The notes: a model not told the origin generated them from the sequence alone. A stretch of 64,000 nucleotides of DNA from Microbulbifer agarilyticus S89 (GCF_000220505.1 NZ_AFPJ01000020.1:29177-93176); one strand, 5' to 3'; counted from the stretch's first letter, positions 1-9,716 are shown. Numbers and translations are program-made.

Positions 1-1
1 C

Positions 2-1051
2 GGTGATATTGAATTTACCGACGACGGGCAGAGTAATGTGCCCGGCAATGATGGCGGCAACGCACTGGGATGGTTTCCGGGCACCGGCGCTTTCGCCGCC
101 GGCAAACTTGCCGAAAATATTGGCTGGGGCTTTGCCATGGCCGGTAATTTCGGCCTGGGCCTCGACTACAACGATGCGTGGAAAGGGCGACGCTTCGTGC
201 AGAATGTTGACCTGCTTGGCATGAGCCTGATCCCCTCTCTCAGCTGGCAGGTAAACGACTGCCTTTCTGTGGGGGTAGGCCTGAATGCCATGGTGGGCTA
301 CCTCAGTTACCAGTCCGCACCCCGCGCGGGTCTCGCCGGGGGGGACGCCTTTCTGCGTTTTAAAGATCTGGAACTGGGTTACGGCACCAATGCGGGGATC
401 ATGTATCGACCGGTATCCGGTACCACGTTTGGTATTAGCTACACCTCGAAAGTCGAATTCGACTTCCGCGACAACCTGCGGCTGAGGGACTTTGGCCCGC
501 TGTTTGCGCCGGCAGTTGAGCGCTTCGATGGTATCCGTACACAGATTGACGTGGATGTTCCCGCAACGCTCACCGCCAGCCTGCAACAAGAAATGACCGA
601 CGCCACCACCTTCTACGCAAACCTCGCATGGCAGGAGTGGTCCGACTACGCCGGTGTTTCACTGGAACTCGGCGACCCGCTGCAAACAACCATCAAGGTA
701 GACCGCGGTTATCAGGATACCGGTGCCCTGGCACTGGGGATTCGCCATGAATTCGACAAGGGCATGCTGAGTGGTTGGTACCTCTCCACCGGTATTGCCC
801 TCGAAAGCGGCATGCAAAACACGTCCTCGGTCACTGCCGACACGGTCACCAACAAAACCTGGACCCTGGGCCTCGGTGCCGGCAAGGAACTCTGCCCAGG
901 GCTCACCATGGATATCGGGTATAACTACGTGTCTTTGGGAGATGTGGATATCGACCAGCAAGGCCGCCCCCCATTCAGCCCGCGCCTGCAGGGCACCTAC
1001 GACGACGCGAACATACAGTTTTTAGGCACGTCTCTGCAGCTTTCGTTTTAA
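2..1051 (+). CDS. FadL/OMPP1-type outer-membrane channel, 5' truncated
   Basis: The reading frame is open from the window edge and passes through a GTG at 38, so the gene starts upstream and only its last 349 or so residues are seen. The visible part has alternating aromatic/hydrophobic beta strands, glycine-rich turns and a C-terminal phenylalanine (ending LQLSF), typical of an outer-membrane beta-barrel. The wording resembles the OMPP1/FadL/TodX family and the complete FadL-type gene at 57753, with matching elements such as a ...GISYTSKVEFD... strand and a LGLGAGKEL...MDIGYNYV strand. FadL proteins carry long-chain fatty acids or other hydrophobic compounds across the outer membrane. The substrate cannot be read from sequence. 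The gene converges on the phospholipase D-like gene downstream. Confidence 0.75.
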   Translation, partial: GDIEFTDDGQSNVPGNDGGNALGWFPGTGAFAAGKLAENIGWGFAMAGNFGLGLDYNDAWKGRRFVQNVDLLGMSLIPSLSWQVNDCLSVGVGLNAMVGYLSYQSAPRAGLAGGDAFLRFKDLELGYGTNAGIMYRPVSGTTFGISYTSKVEFDFRDNLRLRDFGPLFAPAVERFDGIRTQIDVDVPATLTASLQQEMTDATTFYANLAWQEWSDYAGVSLELGDPLQTTIKVDRGYQDTGALALGIRHEFDKGMLSGWYLSTGIALESGMQNTSSVTADTVTNKTWTLGLGAGKELCPGLTMDIGYNYVSLGDVDIDQQGRPPFSPRLQGTYDDANIQFLGTSLQLSF

Positions 1052-1130
1052 CTGTGCTTTCGTGTTAACGGTGCTTTCGCATTAACCGAGACCGCGACCC
1101 ATACTGACCTACAGACACTGTGCCGATGCA

Positions 1131-1154
1131 CCCAGATAAAATTTTATATCTGGG
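1131..1154. terminator. Hairpin between convergent genes, possible terminator
   Basis: An 8-bp perfect stem (CCCAGATA / TATCTGGG) encloses an AT-rich loop and is followed on the plus strand by only three T residues. It lies between the FadL-type gene and the convergent phospholipase D-like gene and overlaps the latter's stop codon. The short T tract makes it a weak candidate. Confidence 0.35.
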
Positions 1155-2730
1155 TTTCAATAGGCAGCCAGGATAACAGCCAGCTGAGGCTTCTTTGCCA
1201 CCAGCTGGTTTCCGGGTCTACATCGGTTTCGATGGGTGCGCCCTTCGCATCCTGCGCCTGCCAGCGCAGCTCACCCTTGTCATTAAGCACCAGGTGCCAG
1301 GCGGAGTCTGGCGCAACCCATTCTGCGAACAGCTGATACAGCTGTTGATTGATTTTTGTATTTTCCATCAACAGGCCAATCTCGGTGTTCTGGATAATTG
1401 AGCGGCTATCCAGATTAATCGAGCCGACAAAGCCGCGGTCTTCGTCAATCACAAATGTCTTGGCGTGTAACGTTGCACTCGATTTGCCATGAAACCAGTT
1501 CTTACGCCGTTCCTGGCCTGCGACCGTGCGCAACTCCCACAGATCCACGCCGCTTCGCAGAAGCGGTATCCGGTAGCGCGCATAGGCACCGTGCACAATC
1601 GCCACATCATTGCTGGAAAGTGAATTGGTGAGAATCTTCACCTGCACGCCGCGCCGCTCCAGCTCAGCAAACAACGCACTGCCCACATCACCGGGGATAA
1701 AATAGGCACTGCTGATATTCAGCCGCTGCTGTGCGCTGCGGATAACTTTCTCCAGCTGGTAACCGGGAAATTCCTCGACCGGAATCTCATCCCGCTTGAG
1801 CGCCTTCGATGGTGGGTCGGCATACAGCTCTGCGGGACCCCATTGAAAGGCGACCTGATCATTGATCAGCGCCTTGGCGAAATCAGAATTTTTCAGCGCC
1901 TCGGTAAATTCCGACTCAGCTTCATTGGCGAGAAAGGTCGCGACCTCCTGCCGGAGCTGATCCAGTGTCTGCTCGTCCGTCGCAGACAGGGGTAGCCGCG
2001 CCACGGGTACTGAAACTTTGTAATTCCAGTATTCGTCAAAGATGCGGGAGGCTTGCGGCAGGACCGCGCCAATCGCCAGCACGTCGACATCAAAAAATTC
2101 CACATTCGCATGGGAAAAGTAGCCGTCACCGATATTGCGTCCGCCGGTAATCATCAGCAATCCGTCGGCAACCATCAGTTTGTTGTGCATGCGATGGTTT
2201 ATGCGACCAAAATTCAGTGCCTGCTCGATGCCTCGCGCAATACCCGAACGGCCCGCCACGGGGTTGAAAATACGAATCGCAATATTGGGATGCTGGTCGA
2301 GAACCGAGATCCACGGGTTGTCCACACGGGTACCCAGATCGTCCACCAGCAGGCGTACGCGCACGCCGCGATCCGCAGCCTGCAACAACAGGCTGGTCAG
2401 GATGCGACCAACCGTATCGTCTTCGTAAATGTAATATTGGAGATCGAGGGAGACACTGGCCTCCTGAATCAGTGCCGCTCGCGCGACAAATGCCGAGAGG
2501 CCCTCCTGCAACAGGTGGAAGCCGGAGTAGTTATCGGGCTGGCCCTGGCCATCGCGCCGCACCGCCTGTGCCAAACGCGATTCGGTGGCTGGGGCAAGAC
2601 TGTTTACGACCGGAGCCGATGACTCCGTTGAGCTTTGGCTGTCGCCCATGATCACTTCCCATAGAATGGCCAGGCAAAACAACACTACTGCCCACAGGAA
2701 GAATGGTCGCAGGGTACGAACGCTAGGCAT
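1144..2730 (-). CDS. Phospholipase D / cardiolipin synthase-like protein (two HKD motifs)
   Basis: This 528-residue protein carries two HxKxxxxD catalytic motifs: HNKLMVAD at about 182-189 and HAKTFVID at about 422-429. Each is followed by the usual G(R/S)xNxx(D) stretch. Two HKD motifs in one chain form a single PLD-superfamily active site that uses a phospho-histidine intermediate. Residues 10-28 form one N-terminal hydrophobic segment, so the enzyme is probably anchored in the inner membrane facing the periplasm. The wording 'GGRNIGDGYF' is closest to ClsC (YmdC)-type cardiolipin synthases, which condense phosphatidylglycerol with phosphatidylethanolamine. A nuclease or other phosphodiesterase role is not excluded. 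No ClsC partner gene (ymdB-like) is adjacent. Confidence 0.8.
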   Translation of the reverse strand: MPSVRTLRPFFLWAVVLFCLAILWEVIMGDSQSSTESSAPVVNSLAPATESRLAQAVRRDGQGQPDNYSGFHLLQEGLSAFVARAALIQEASVSLDLQYYIYEDDTVGRILTSLLLQAADRGVRVRLLVDDLGTRVDNPWISVLDQHPNIAIRIFNPVAGRSGIARGIEQALNFGRINHRMHNKLMVADGLLMITGGRNIGDGYFSHANVEFFDVDVLAIGAVLPQASRIFDEYWNYKVSVPVARLPLSATDEQTLDQLRQEVATFLANEAESEFTEALKNSDFAKALINDQVAFQWGPAELYADPPSKALKRDEIPVEEFPGYQLEKVIRSAQQRLNISSAYFIPGDVGSALFAELERRGVQVKILTNSLSSNDVAIVHGAYARYRIPLLRSGVDLWELRTVAGQERRKNWFHGKSSATLHAKTFVIDEDRGFVGSINLDSRSIIQNTEIGLLMENTKINQQLYQLFAEWVAPDSAWHLVLNDKGELRWQAQDAKGAPIETDVDPETSWWQRSLSWLLSWLPIETQI

Positions 2731-2787
2731 TCTGGTGTCATCTCGCTATTACTGGATGACTTAGAGCCTAGTCGATTCGCCTGCGTG

Positions 2788-4317
2788 TCAGCCAGTTGGC
2801 GCGGCTTCCTCCTGCGCACGGTGATTTTCCGCCACGGGTGTCGCGGAGAATTCCAGAATGCCGTCATCGATGGGCGCTTCCAGCATGATCTTGCGATCCT
2901 GCGGGTAGTCATTCAGCAGCTTCCACGGGTAGCGGGTACCCTGGCGCGGCAACAGATGATCGGCGCGCTCCACATAGCCAGACTGCAACGCGGACATCAC
3001 CGAGGTATCCCCCATACAGCCCTCATTGTCCACAGCGATAAACTGGCCCTGCCCCGTGTCCCGCAAGTGGTTGAGTAATCGACAAATATAACCGGCAGCA
3101 AGATCCGCTTTCAGGGTCCAGGCCGCATTGGTATAGCCGAATACCCATGCCATATTGGGCACGCCTTCCATTAACACCCCCTTATAAGTGAGGCGATTAC
3201 GGGTATCCACGGTTTCCCCATCCAATTTCAGCGCCAGGCCACCTAGCAGCTGCAGCTTCAGCCCGGTGGCGGAAACAATGATATCGGCCGGTAGATGATC
3301 GCCGTTTTGTAAACGGATGCCGTTCTCGGTGATGCAATCAATCTCTTCGGTCACCACCGACGCCTTGCCGGCATTAATCGCAGCAAACAGGTCGCCATCC
3401 GGGATGGCGCAGAGCCGTTGATCCCATGGCGCATAGCGTGGCGTAAAATGGGCTGTGCTTTCTCCTTCGCCGAGTGCCTTGCGCACCCCGCGCAGCATCA
3501 GTTTGCGCACCAGTTGCGGCCAGCGCTTGGCGGCCTTGAACATCCAGCGGTGCAGGGTAATGTTGCGACGCCGCGCCATGCCATAGGCCCACTGCTCGGG
3601 TATCCACCGCTTCAGCCAGTGGGTCAATTTATCTTCCGCCGGCACCGACAACACATAGGTGGGTGAGCGCTGCAACATGGTGACATGGGCCGCCTGCTCT
3701 GCCATTGCTGGCACCAGGGTTACCGCGGTGGCACCGCTGCCGATCACCACGACACGTTTGTTCCCATAGTCGAGATCCTGTGGCCAGTGTTGCGGGTGGA
3801 TCCACTGCCCCTGGAAATCGTGCATGCCGGGAAACTCAGGCTGGTATCCGGCCTGGTAGTCGTAGTAGCCAGTGCAGGAAATCAGCACCTTGCAGGTAAA
3901 CCGCACCGGCTCGATCACGGCGTTGCCGCCCTCTTCTGCAGCGCGGCTGCGCTCACCCAGCAACTGCCAGCGCTGTTGTGCGCTATCCCAGTTGGCTTCA
4001 CTCAGGTTCACACCGAAGTGAATCTTGTCGCTCACCCGGTATTCCGCTGCCGTGTCCTCGATGTAGCGACGGATCGACTCGCCATCGGCCATGGTCTTCA
4101 GGCCATTCCACGGACGGAAACTGAAACCAAAGCTGAACATATCGGAATCGGAGCGAACCCCGGGGTAGCGGAATAGGTCCCAGGTACCACCAATCTGTTG
4201 GCGGCGCTCGAGAATTGCGAAGTCTGTGTCGGGACAGTCCCGCATTAAATGACAGGCAGTGCCGATGCCCGAGAGGCCGGCACCAATGATCAGGGTATCG
4301 AAATGCTGAGTACGCAT
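2788..4317 (-). CDS. Flavin-containing monooxygenase, Baeyer-Villiger type
   Basis: This 509-residue flavoprotein has an N-terminal FAD Rossmann motif (GAGLSG, about 12-17), the Baeyer-Villiger fingerprint FxGxxxHxxxW (FQGQWIHPQHW, about 168-178) and a second NADPH Rossmann motif (VIGSGATA, about 191-198). Type I BVMOs use NADPH and O2 to turn ketones into esters or lactones, and some relatives oxidise sulfur or nitrogen centres. I chose ATG 4317; the frame can be extended two codons to a GTG at 4323, but MRTQHF starts directly before the beta strand of the FAD fold. No signal peptide is seen, so it is cytoplasmic. The gene lies downstream of and in the same direction as the octahaem lipoprotein gene, about 90 bp apart. 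The substrate is unknown. Confidence 0.88.
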   Translation of the reverse strand: MRTQHFDTLIIGAGLSGIGTACHLMRDCPDTDFAILERRQQIGGTWDLFRYPGVRSDSDMFSFGFSFRPWNGLKTMADGESIRRYIEDTAAEYRVSDKIHFGVNLSEANWDSAQQRWQLLGERSRAAEEGGNAVIEPVRFTCKVLISCTGYYDYQAGYQPEFPGMHDFQGQWIHPQHWPQDLDYGNKRVVVIGSGATAVTLVPAMAEQAAHVTMLQRSPTYVLSVPAEDKLTHWLKRWIPEQWAYGMARRRNITLHRWMFKAAKRWPQLVRKLMLRGVRKALGEGESTAHFTPRYAPWDQRLCAIPDGDLFAAINAGKASVVTEEIDCITENGIRLQNGDHLPADIIVSATGLKLQLLGGLALKLDGETVDTRNRLTYKGVLMEGVPNMAWVFGYTNAAWTLKADLAAGYICRLLNHLRDTGQGQFIAVDNEGCMGDTSVMSALQSGYVERADHLLPRQGTRYPWKLLNDYPQDRKIMLEAPIDDGILEFSATPVAENHRAQEEAAPTG

Positions 4318-4368
4318 GGTCACAAAGTGCTTTTATTGTCGTTTATTGTTGTCGAGCACTCAGTGTAC

Positions 4369-4392
4369 CGCCCTTTCCCCCGGGGAAGGGCG
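4369..4392 (-). terminator. GC-rich hairpin after the octahaem cytochrome gene
   Basis: A strong inverted repeat (CGCCCTT...AAGGGCG with an inner CCCC/GGGG, one bulged base) lies just past the stop codon of the gene at 4408-6780. It lacks a good T tract on the minus strand, so it may be a weak terminator or an mRNA 3'-end stabiliser. Confidence 0.4.
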
Positions 4393-4407
4393 AGAAGATT
4401 GTTAAAA

Positions 4408-6780
4408 TTACTGCAACTGCCGCCGCAACTGCTCTGCCTTTTCCTGCTGGCCGGTATCCCGGTACAGCGAGAGCAGGGCACTCATCATCTCCGGGTCTCC
4501 GGGAAAACGCCGCAGCGCCTGCTCCAGGTACTGGATTGCGGCCGTTGAGTCACCGGCCGAATTCAGTGCAATAGCATACACATAGCCATAGCGCGGTGAA
4601 GCATGCTCTGCATCGGCGGCAGCGCGCAGCATGGGCATTGCATCCTGCAACTTTTGCTGGCGCACCAGCGATAAACCCAGTGCGTGCTGCAGTGGTGCCT
4701 TGTGGATGGCTTCTTCGATCGGGCGGTTGAGCGCCCCGCGCAGCAGGCGCTCAGCATCGAGCTCGCGCCCAGTACCCCGGTAAAGATCTGCCAAATTAAT
4801 AATCGCCGGCGTGTAGTACGGAGCGAGTTTCACCGCCTGTTGCAGCAATTTCTCAGCGCCGGGCAAATCACCCTCGCGCCCGCGCAACGAAGCCAGGTTC
4901 ACCAGGCTCTCCGGTCGGTCGCTGTTGAACTCCGCCGCGGCCTGGTAGTCGGCCATCGCCCGGTCAAAGCGTTTGCCGACCTCCTCCGGATAGCTCGCCA
5001 GCGGCGCACCCGCCATGGCGCTGGCGGCAAGCGAGGCCGTCACACGTTCATCTTCGTACAGCAGTGGAATCGCCAGCGCCGGACGCACCTGCTGCGGCAC
5101 CCGATCCAACGACTGCGCCAATCCCAAATGCGGCAAGGCTGCGTCGCCCTGCGCAATCACCTGCAATACCTGGGCGCTGGTCTGTGACAGGTAACCTGGC
5201 AGCATAGAGACCGCGGTTGCCCGCACTATTTCAGGCTGGCTCTCATCCATCGCGAGCTTCAGCAACTGACTCTCCGCATCCGGTGCGCCGATTCGTCCGG
5301 CAAACAGCGCCTCGCCATAGTGCGGGTCCGGTTTACCAAATTTCTTCTGCAGAACAGCCGCCGCCCAGGTGTTGGTTTCATCGGTGTGGCAGCCGATGCA
5401 GGCATTCGGCGACCCGATTTTTTCCGACAGATCCGGGCGCGGTACGCGGAAGCTATGGTCGCGCCGCGCGTCTACCTGCATATACACCTCGTCGGTCATA
5501 TGACAGTTCACGCACTGTGCGCCGTCACTGCCCACCGGGTGAAAGTGGTGGTCTACGGTATCGAACTTGGTGGGCAAGTGGCACTGGGCGCACACATCGT
5601 TGCCGCTAGCGCGCAATTCCAGGCTGTGGGGGTTATGGCAATTACTACAGGTTACACCGGCCCCATGCATCTTGCTCTGCAGGAAAGAGCCCCAGACATA
5701 CACCTCGTCGTTGATCTGGCCATCCGCGTGGTAAAGGCCCTCACTCAATAAGGCGGGATGGAAGAAATCCAGAAAATCATTCTCTGGCCGCACGCCGGGG
5801 AACTGGGTGCCGCGCCGGGAATGACACTGTGCACACACGGGGATCTCGGCCTGGGTATGCACGTCGTTGGCGATATGTGCGATACCGCTCTTGGCATCCA
5901 TCGCCCAGCGTGCCTGACGCCGCCCGTCAAAGCGCAGTGCGAATCCCTGGTTCTTATCCGCCGCGCGTTCGCTCTCCGGCAAACCGGCCCACTCCACGTG
6001 GGCACGCCCGGGGCCATGGCAGGATTCACAGCCCACATTGATTTCCGACCAGCGGGTGGCAAAGGTCTGGGATTCTGCATCGTAGTTTTTATGCAGATTG
6101 GTGGAATGGCAGTCTGCGCACTGAAAGTTCCAGTTCTGGTTGATACCGGTCCAGTGCAGAGGGTCGCCGGCTTTGATCTCTTCATCCGGGTAGAGGTGGA
6201 ACCAACGCTGACCGCCCTCTTCTTTTGGGCGGGCATCCCAGGAGAGACTGAGAGCCTGCAAGCGCCCACCGGGAAACTCAATCAAATATTGCTGTAGCGG
6301 ATAAACGCCAAAGGTGTAGGCCACCGGATAATCGTGCAGCTTGCCGTCAGGCCCATCGGTGCGCACAAAGTACTGGTCATCGCGCTGGAAGAAGCGCGAC
6401 TCGGTGCCAAAGTAATCAAAGACAACGTCGTCAAAATCACCCACCACGGTTTCCGCGTCCGGCGTTTTCATCGCCAGGTCGTGATGGGATTTTTGCCAGT
6501 CGTCGAATTCCTGTTGATGACAGGCCGCACATTGCGCGGTGCCCACGTAGTCGGGATTGGCGTCCGCCTGCGGCGACGCACCTTGCTCGCCCTGTGCCAC
6601 AGTTACCGCTGTGGGGGTCTGTCCCGCCACAGTTGCTACCTGCTGGCCTGCCTTTGGCAGATCTTCTGCACCGCTACCATCACCAGCACCATCACCATCA
6701 CCAGCACCAACTATCCCGGCGTTTTTATCGCAGGCCGTGGCGGCGAGTACCGCAAGCAGAAAAAGGATCGGCGCGCGCAT
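4408..6780 (-). CDS. Octahaem c-type cytochrome lipoprotein with TPR domain
   Basis: The 790-residue product starts with a lipoprotein signal (lipobox ATAC, Cys17), followed by a Gly/Asp/Ala-rich linker. It then has eight CxxCH haem-c motifs: CAACH, CADCH, CESCH, CAQCH, CSNCH, CAQCH, CVNCH and CIGCH. The arrangement resembles cytochrome c554/NrfA-like multihaem folds. The C-terminal third holds HEAT-like and tetratricopeptide helices (for example 'AIINLADLYRGTGRELDAERLL' split over two helices). The start ATG has GGAGA four bases upstream. The protein is probably exported and attached to a membrane, acting as a periplasmic electron carrier or reductase assembled with TPR partners. Substrate and partners are unknown. 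It is divergent from the HAD phosphatase/sulfatase unit. Confidence 0.85.
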   Translation of the reverse strand: MRAPILFLLAVLAATACDKNAGIVGAGDGDGAGDGSGAEDLPKAGQQVATVAGQTPTAVTVAQGEQGASPQADANPDYVGTAQCAACHQQEFDDWQKSHHDLAMKTPDAETVVGDFDDVVFDYFGTESRFFQRDDQYFVRTDGPDGKLHDYPVAYTFGVYPLQQYLIEFPGGRLQALSLSWDARPKEEGGQRWFHLYPDEEIKAGDPLHWTGINQNWNFQCADCHSTNLHKNYDAESQTFATRWSEINVGCESCHGPGRAHVEWAGLPESERAADKNQGFALRFDGRRQARWAMDAKSGIAHIANDVHTQAEIPVCAQCHSRRGTQFPGVRPENDFLDFFHPALLSEGLYHADGQINDEVYVWGSFLQSKMHGAGVTCSNCHNPHSLELRASGNDVCAQCHLPTKFDTVDHHFHPVGSDGAQCVNCHMTDEVYMQVDARRDHSFRVPRPDLSEKIGSPNACIGCHTDETNTWAAAVLQKKFGKPDPHYGEALFAGRIGAPDAESQLLKLAMDESQPEIVRATAVSMLPGYLSQTSAQVLQVIAQGDAALPHLGLAQSLDRVPQQVRPALAIPLLYEDERVTASLAASAMAGAPLASYPEEVGKRFDRAMADYQAAAEFNSDRPESLVNLASLRGREGDLPGAEKLLQQAVKLAPYYTPAIINLADLYRGTGRELDAERLLRGALNRPIEEAIHKAPLQHALGLSLVRQQKLQDAMPMLRAAADAEHASPRYGYVYAIALNSAGDSTAAIQYLEQALRRFPGDPEMMSALLSLYRDTGQQEKAEQLRRQLQ
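6676..6709. repeat. Short tandem repeat (ACCATC/ACCAGC hexamers)
   Basis: This is a run of near-identical CACCAT/CACCAG hexamers inside the 5' end of the octahaem lipoprotein gene. It encodes a Gly-Asp-Gly-Ala linker right after the lipid anchor and is a likely site of slippage-type length variation. Confidence 0.7.
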
Positions 6781-7043
6781 TTCGTCTCCAAATTATCGTT
6801 TTATTTTCAACGCAGTATAGCTTCTCACGCCTGCAAGCTGCTTCAGTCAGGCGGCCTGCTCTCCCGGTTGTACAGGTGTAAAGGCAAGGCCCGTTTACGT
6901 TGGCCGTTACACCCAGCGAGGTAAATATCATCCAATGCGACCAATATGAGCAAATATATGCCACAAAAATGAACAATACGAACTAGGCTTGAAAGTGTGA
7001 CCCGCTCAAGCATGCACTTCACTGCGGTATTTTGGGAAGTTCT

Positions 7044-8087
7044 ATGCCTTCGCATCAACTGTGCCATCCGCACATAACACGCCTCCGCCTCATTGGCGGC
7101 CTACTCTGGCTGCTTGTGGCCGGCCTTACCTGTTTCGGTAATTTCGCCGCTGCTTCTGCAGGCGGCGACCCGCTACCTTCCTGGAGCGACGGCGCGAGCA
7201 AACAAGCTATTGTCAACTTTGTCGAAAAAGTTACCACAGAGGGCTCTCCCGGCTTTGTGCCAAAAAACCGGCGTATTGCCACTTTTGACAACGACGGCAC
7301 CCTGTGGGCCGAGCAGCCGGTCTACTTCCAGCTGATTTACGCCCTCGACCAAATCAAGAAACTGGCACCCCAGCACCCAGAGTGGAAAACCGAGGAGCCA
7401 TTCGCCTCCGCGCTCAAGGGTGACCTGGATACGCTGGCGGCCAGCGGCAAACAGGGCTTGATGAAACTGATCGCCGCGACCCACGCCGATATGACCGCCG
7501 ACGAGTTTTCGGACAATGTGTCCCAGTGGCTGAAGACCGCCCGCCACCCGAAAAGCAACCGTCCCTACAATGAAATGGTCTACCAGCCCATGCTGGAATT
7601 ACTCGATTACCTGCGAGCAAACGGGTTCAAGACCTTTATCGTTTCCGGCGGCGGCATCGATTTTTTGCGTGTATTCGCTGAGCAGACCTACGGCATCCCG
7701 CCTGAGCAGGTGGTGGGTTCCAGCCTCAAGGCCGAGTACGAGGTGCGCGACGGCAAACCGGAAATCCTCAAGCGCGCCGAGATCAACCTGATTAATGACA
7801 AGGCCGGCAAGCCCGTCGGCATTCATCAGCATATCGGCCAGCGCCCAATATTCGCCGCAGGAAATTCCGACGGCGACTTTGAAATGCTCGAATGGAGCAC
7901 GGCAGGACAAGGCCCACGTTTTGGCCTGCTGCTGCACCACACCGATGGCAAGCGGGAGTGGGCCTACGACCGCGAATCACACATAGGCCGCCTGGAAAAG
8001 GGACTGGACCAGGCTAAAGAAAGGGGCTGGATTGTCATCGACATGCAGCGAGACTGGGGTCAGATATTCCCGGACGCGACCAACTAG
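7044..8087 (+). CDS. Secreted HAD-superfamily phosphatase
   Basis: This 347-residue protein has an N-terminal signal peptide (hydrophobic core about 14-30, cleavage near AAASA-GG). The HAD motifs follow in order: motif I FDNDGTL with nucleophile Asp82 and acid/base Asp84, motif II VSGGG with Ser201, and motif IV GNSDGD at 273-278. This is the phosphoserine-phosphatase-like subclass, acting on small phosphomonoesters. I chose ATG 7044, with GGGAAG about five bases upstream, over the TTG four codons earlier. The stop lies about 50 bases before the first sulfatase, so the two are probably co-transcribed and both act in the periplasm. That suggests they release sulfate and phosphate from related substrates, which is an inference. 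Confidence 0.8.
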   Translation: MPSHQLCHPHITRLRLIGGLLWLLVAGLTCFGNFAAASAGGDPLPSWSDGASKQAIVNFVEKVTTEGSPGFVPKNRRIATFDNDGTLWAEQPVYFQLIYALDQIKKLAPQHPEWKTEEPFASALKGDLDTLAASGKQGLMKLIAATHADMTADEFSDNVSQWLKTARHPKSNRPYNEMVYQPMLELLDYLRANGFKTFIVSGGGIDFLRVFAEQTYGIPPEQVVGSSLKAEYEVRDGKPEILKRAEINLINDKAGKPVGIHQHIGQRPIFAAGNSDGDFEMLEWSTAGQGPRFGLLLHHTDGKREWAYDRESHIGRLEKGLDQAKERGWIVIDMQRDWGQIFPDATN

Positions 8088-8136
8088 CAGTAATCAACGA
8101 GCAGCAACCACCTTCCACACTGCGCCGGAGGCAACC

Positions 8137-9705
8137 ATGAAAAAACTACGTTTAGGGCACCTGTTAAAGGTCCCTGTCTCACTCGCGGCGGCAGCCCTGC
8201 TGTCGATCTGCACCGGCGCGGCACAGGCGCAGGACAAGCCCAACATCCTGGTGATCTGGGGTGATGATATTGGGATCTGGAACATCAGCGCTAACAGCAA
8301 GGGCATGATGGGCTACAAGACGCCCAATATTGACCGAATCGCCAAAGAGGGCCTGTCATTTACCGACTACTATGGCCAGCAGTCCTGTACCGCAGGACGC
8401 GCGGCCTTTGTCGGCGGCAACGTGCCGGTACGCACCGGCATGACGAAAGTTGGCTTGCCCGGTGCGAAAGAGGGTTGGCAGGAGTCGGACGTAACCATTG
8501 CCACGGTGATGAAAAGCCAGGGCTACGCCACCGGTCAGTTCGGCAAGAATCACTTCGGTGACCGCGACGAGCACCTGCCCACCAATCACGGGTTCGACGT
8601 GTTTTTCGGCAACCTCTACCATCTGAATGCGGAAGAGGAACCGGAAAACCGCGATTACCCAAAAAACCCGGAGTTTCGCAAACGATTCGGTCCCCGCGGT
8701 GTGCTAAAGGCGACCGCGGGTGGCGCCATTGAAGACACCGGCCCACTGACCAAAAAACGCATGGAAACGGTGGATGAGGAAACCCTCGCCGCGGCCATGG
8801 ACTTTATCACGCGGCAAGTACAGGACGGCAAACCCTTCTTCGTCTGGTGGAATGCCACGCGCATGCATTTCCGCACCCATGTGAAGGAGGAGCACAAAAA
8901 CATCGCCGGCCCCAGCAGCAACGAGTACCAGGATGGCATGGTCGAACACGACATGCATGTAGGCAAACTACTGGACCTGCTGGATGAGCTGAAGATCGCC
9001 GACAACACCATTGTGTTCTACTCCACCGACAATGGTCCGCACTTTAATACGTGGCCGGATGCGGGCACCACCATTTTCCGCAGTGAGAAAAACTCGAACT
9101 GGGAAGGTGCTTACCGGGTTCCCGCGTTTGTGCGCTGGCCGGGCAAGTTCCCGGCAGGTAAAACCCTGAATGGCATCGTCTCCCATGAAGACTGGCTGCC
9201 GACTTTTGCTGCCGCAGCGGGCAATCCGGAAATCAAGCAGCAGCTGCTCAAGGGCGTGCGCCTGAATGGCCGCAGCTACAAGAACTACATCGATGGCAAC
9301 AATATGCTGGACTACTTCACCGGCAAAACGGATGAGTCGCCACGTCGTGAATTCATTTATGTGAATGACGATGGCCAGATCGTGGCCATGCGCTACGATG
9401 CGTGGAAGGCCGTGTTCCTGGAGAACCGCGGCAAACAGTTCGGGGTGTGGATGGAGCCCTTCACCGAGTTGCGTGTACCGCTGATTTTTAACCTGCGCCG
9501 GGATCCCTTCGAGCGCGCCCAGCACAATGCCAATACCTATTACGATTGGCTACTCGATCGGGCTTTCGTGCTGGTGCCGCTACAACAGCTCGCAGCACAA
9601 TTCCTCAAAACGATGGAGGAATACCCACCCAGCCAGACACCGGGTGCCTTCAACCTGAAGAAAATCGAAGAACAGCTGAAATCCGGGGCTGGCGGCAGCA
9701 ACTGA
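8137..9705 (+). CDS. Secreted type I sulfatase (formylglycine-dependent), paralogue 1
   Basis: This 522-residue alkaline-phosphatase-fold sulfatase has a signal peptide (cleavage near AQA-QDKP). Its metal-binding start is NILVIWGDD (the DD pair binds Ca/Mg). The nucleophile motif CTAGR has Cys84, the residue converted to formylglycine, and there is a STDNG(P) metal-site motif near residue 297. Sulfatases hydrolyse sulfate esters. The Sec export, a Cys-type nucleophile and the absence of a maturase in the window mean it depends on a formylglycine-generating enzyme encoded elsewhere. GGAGG at 8127-8131 sets the ATG at 8137; the open frame upstream is not used. It follows the HAD phosphatase gene and ends at a strong bidirectional terminator. 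Confidence 0.9.
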   Translation: MKKLRLGHLLKVPVSLAAAALLSICTGAAQAQDKPNILVIWGDDIGIWNISANSKGMMGYKTPNIDRIAKEGLSFTDYYGQQSCTAGRAAFVGGNVPVRTGMTKVGLPGAKEGWQESDVTIATVMKSQGYATGQFGKNHFGDRDEHLPTNHGFDVFFGNLYHLNAEEEPENRDYPKNPEFRKRFGPRGVLKATAGGAIEDTGPLTKKRMETVDEETLAAAMDFITRQVQDGKPFFVWWNATRMHFRTHVKEEHKNIAGPSSNEYQDGMVEHDMHVGKLLDLLDELKIADNTIVFYSTDNGPHFNTWPDAGTTIFRSEKNSNWEGAYRVPAFVRWPGKFPAGKTLNGIVSHEDWLPTFAAAAGNPEIKQQLLKGVRLNGRSYKNYIDGNNMLDYFTGKTDESPRREFIYVNDDGQIVAMRYDAWKAVFLENRGKQFGVWMEPFTELRVPLIFNLRRDPFERAQHNANTYYDWLLDRAFVLVPLQQLAAQFLKTMEEYPPSQTPGAFNLKKIEEQLKSGAGGSN

Positions 9706-9716
9706 ATTCAGTCCTC

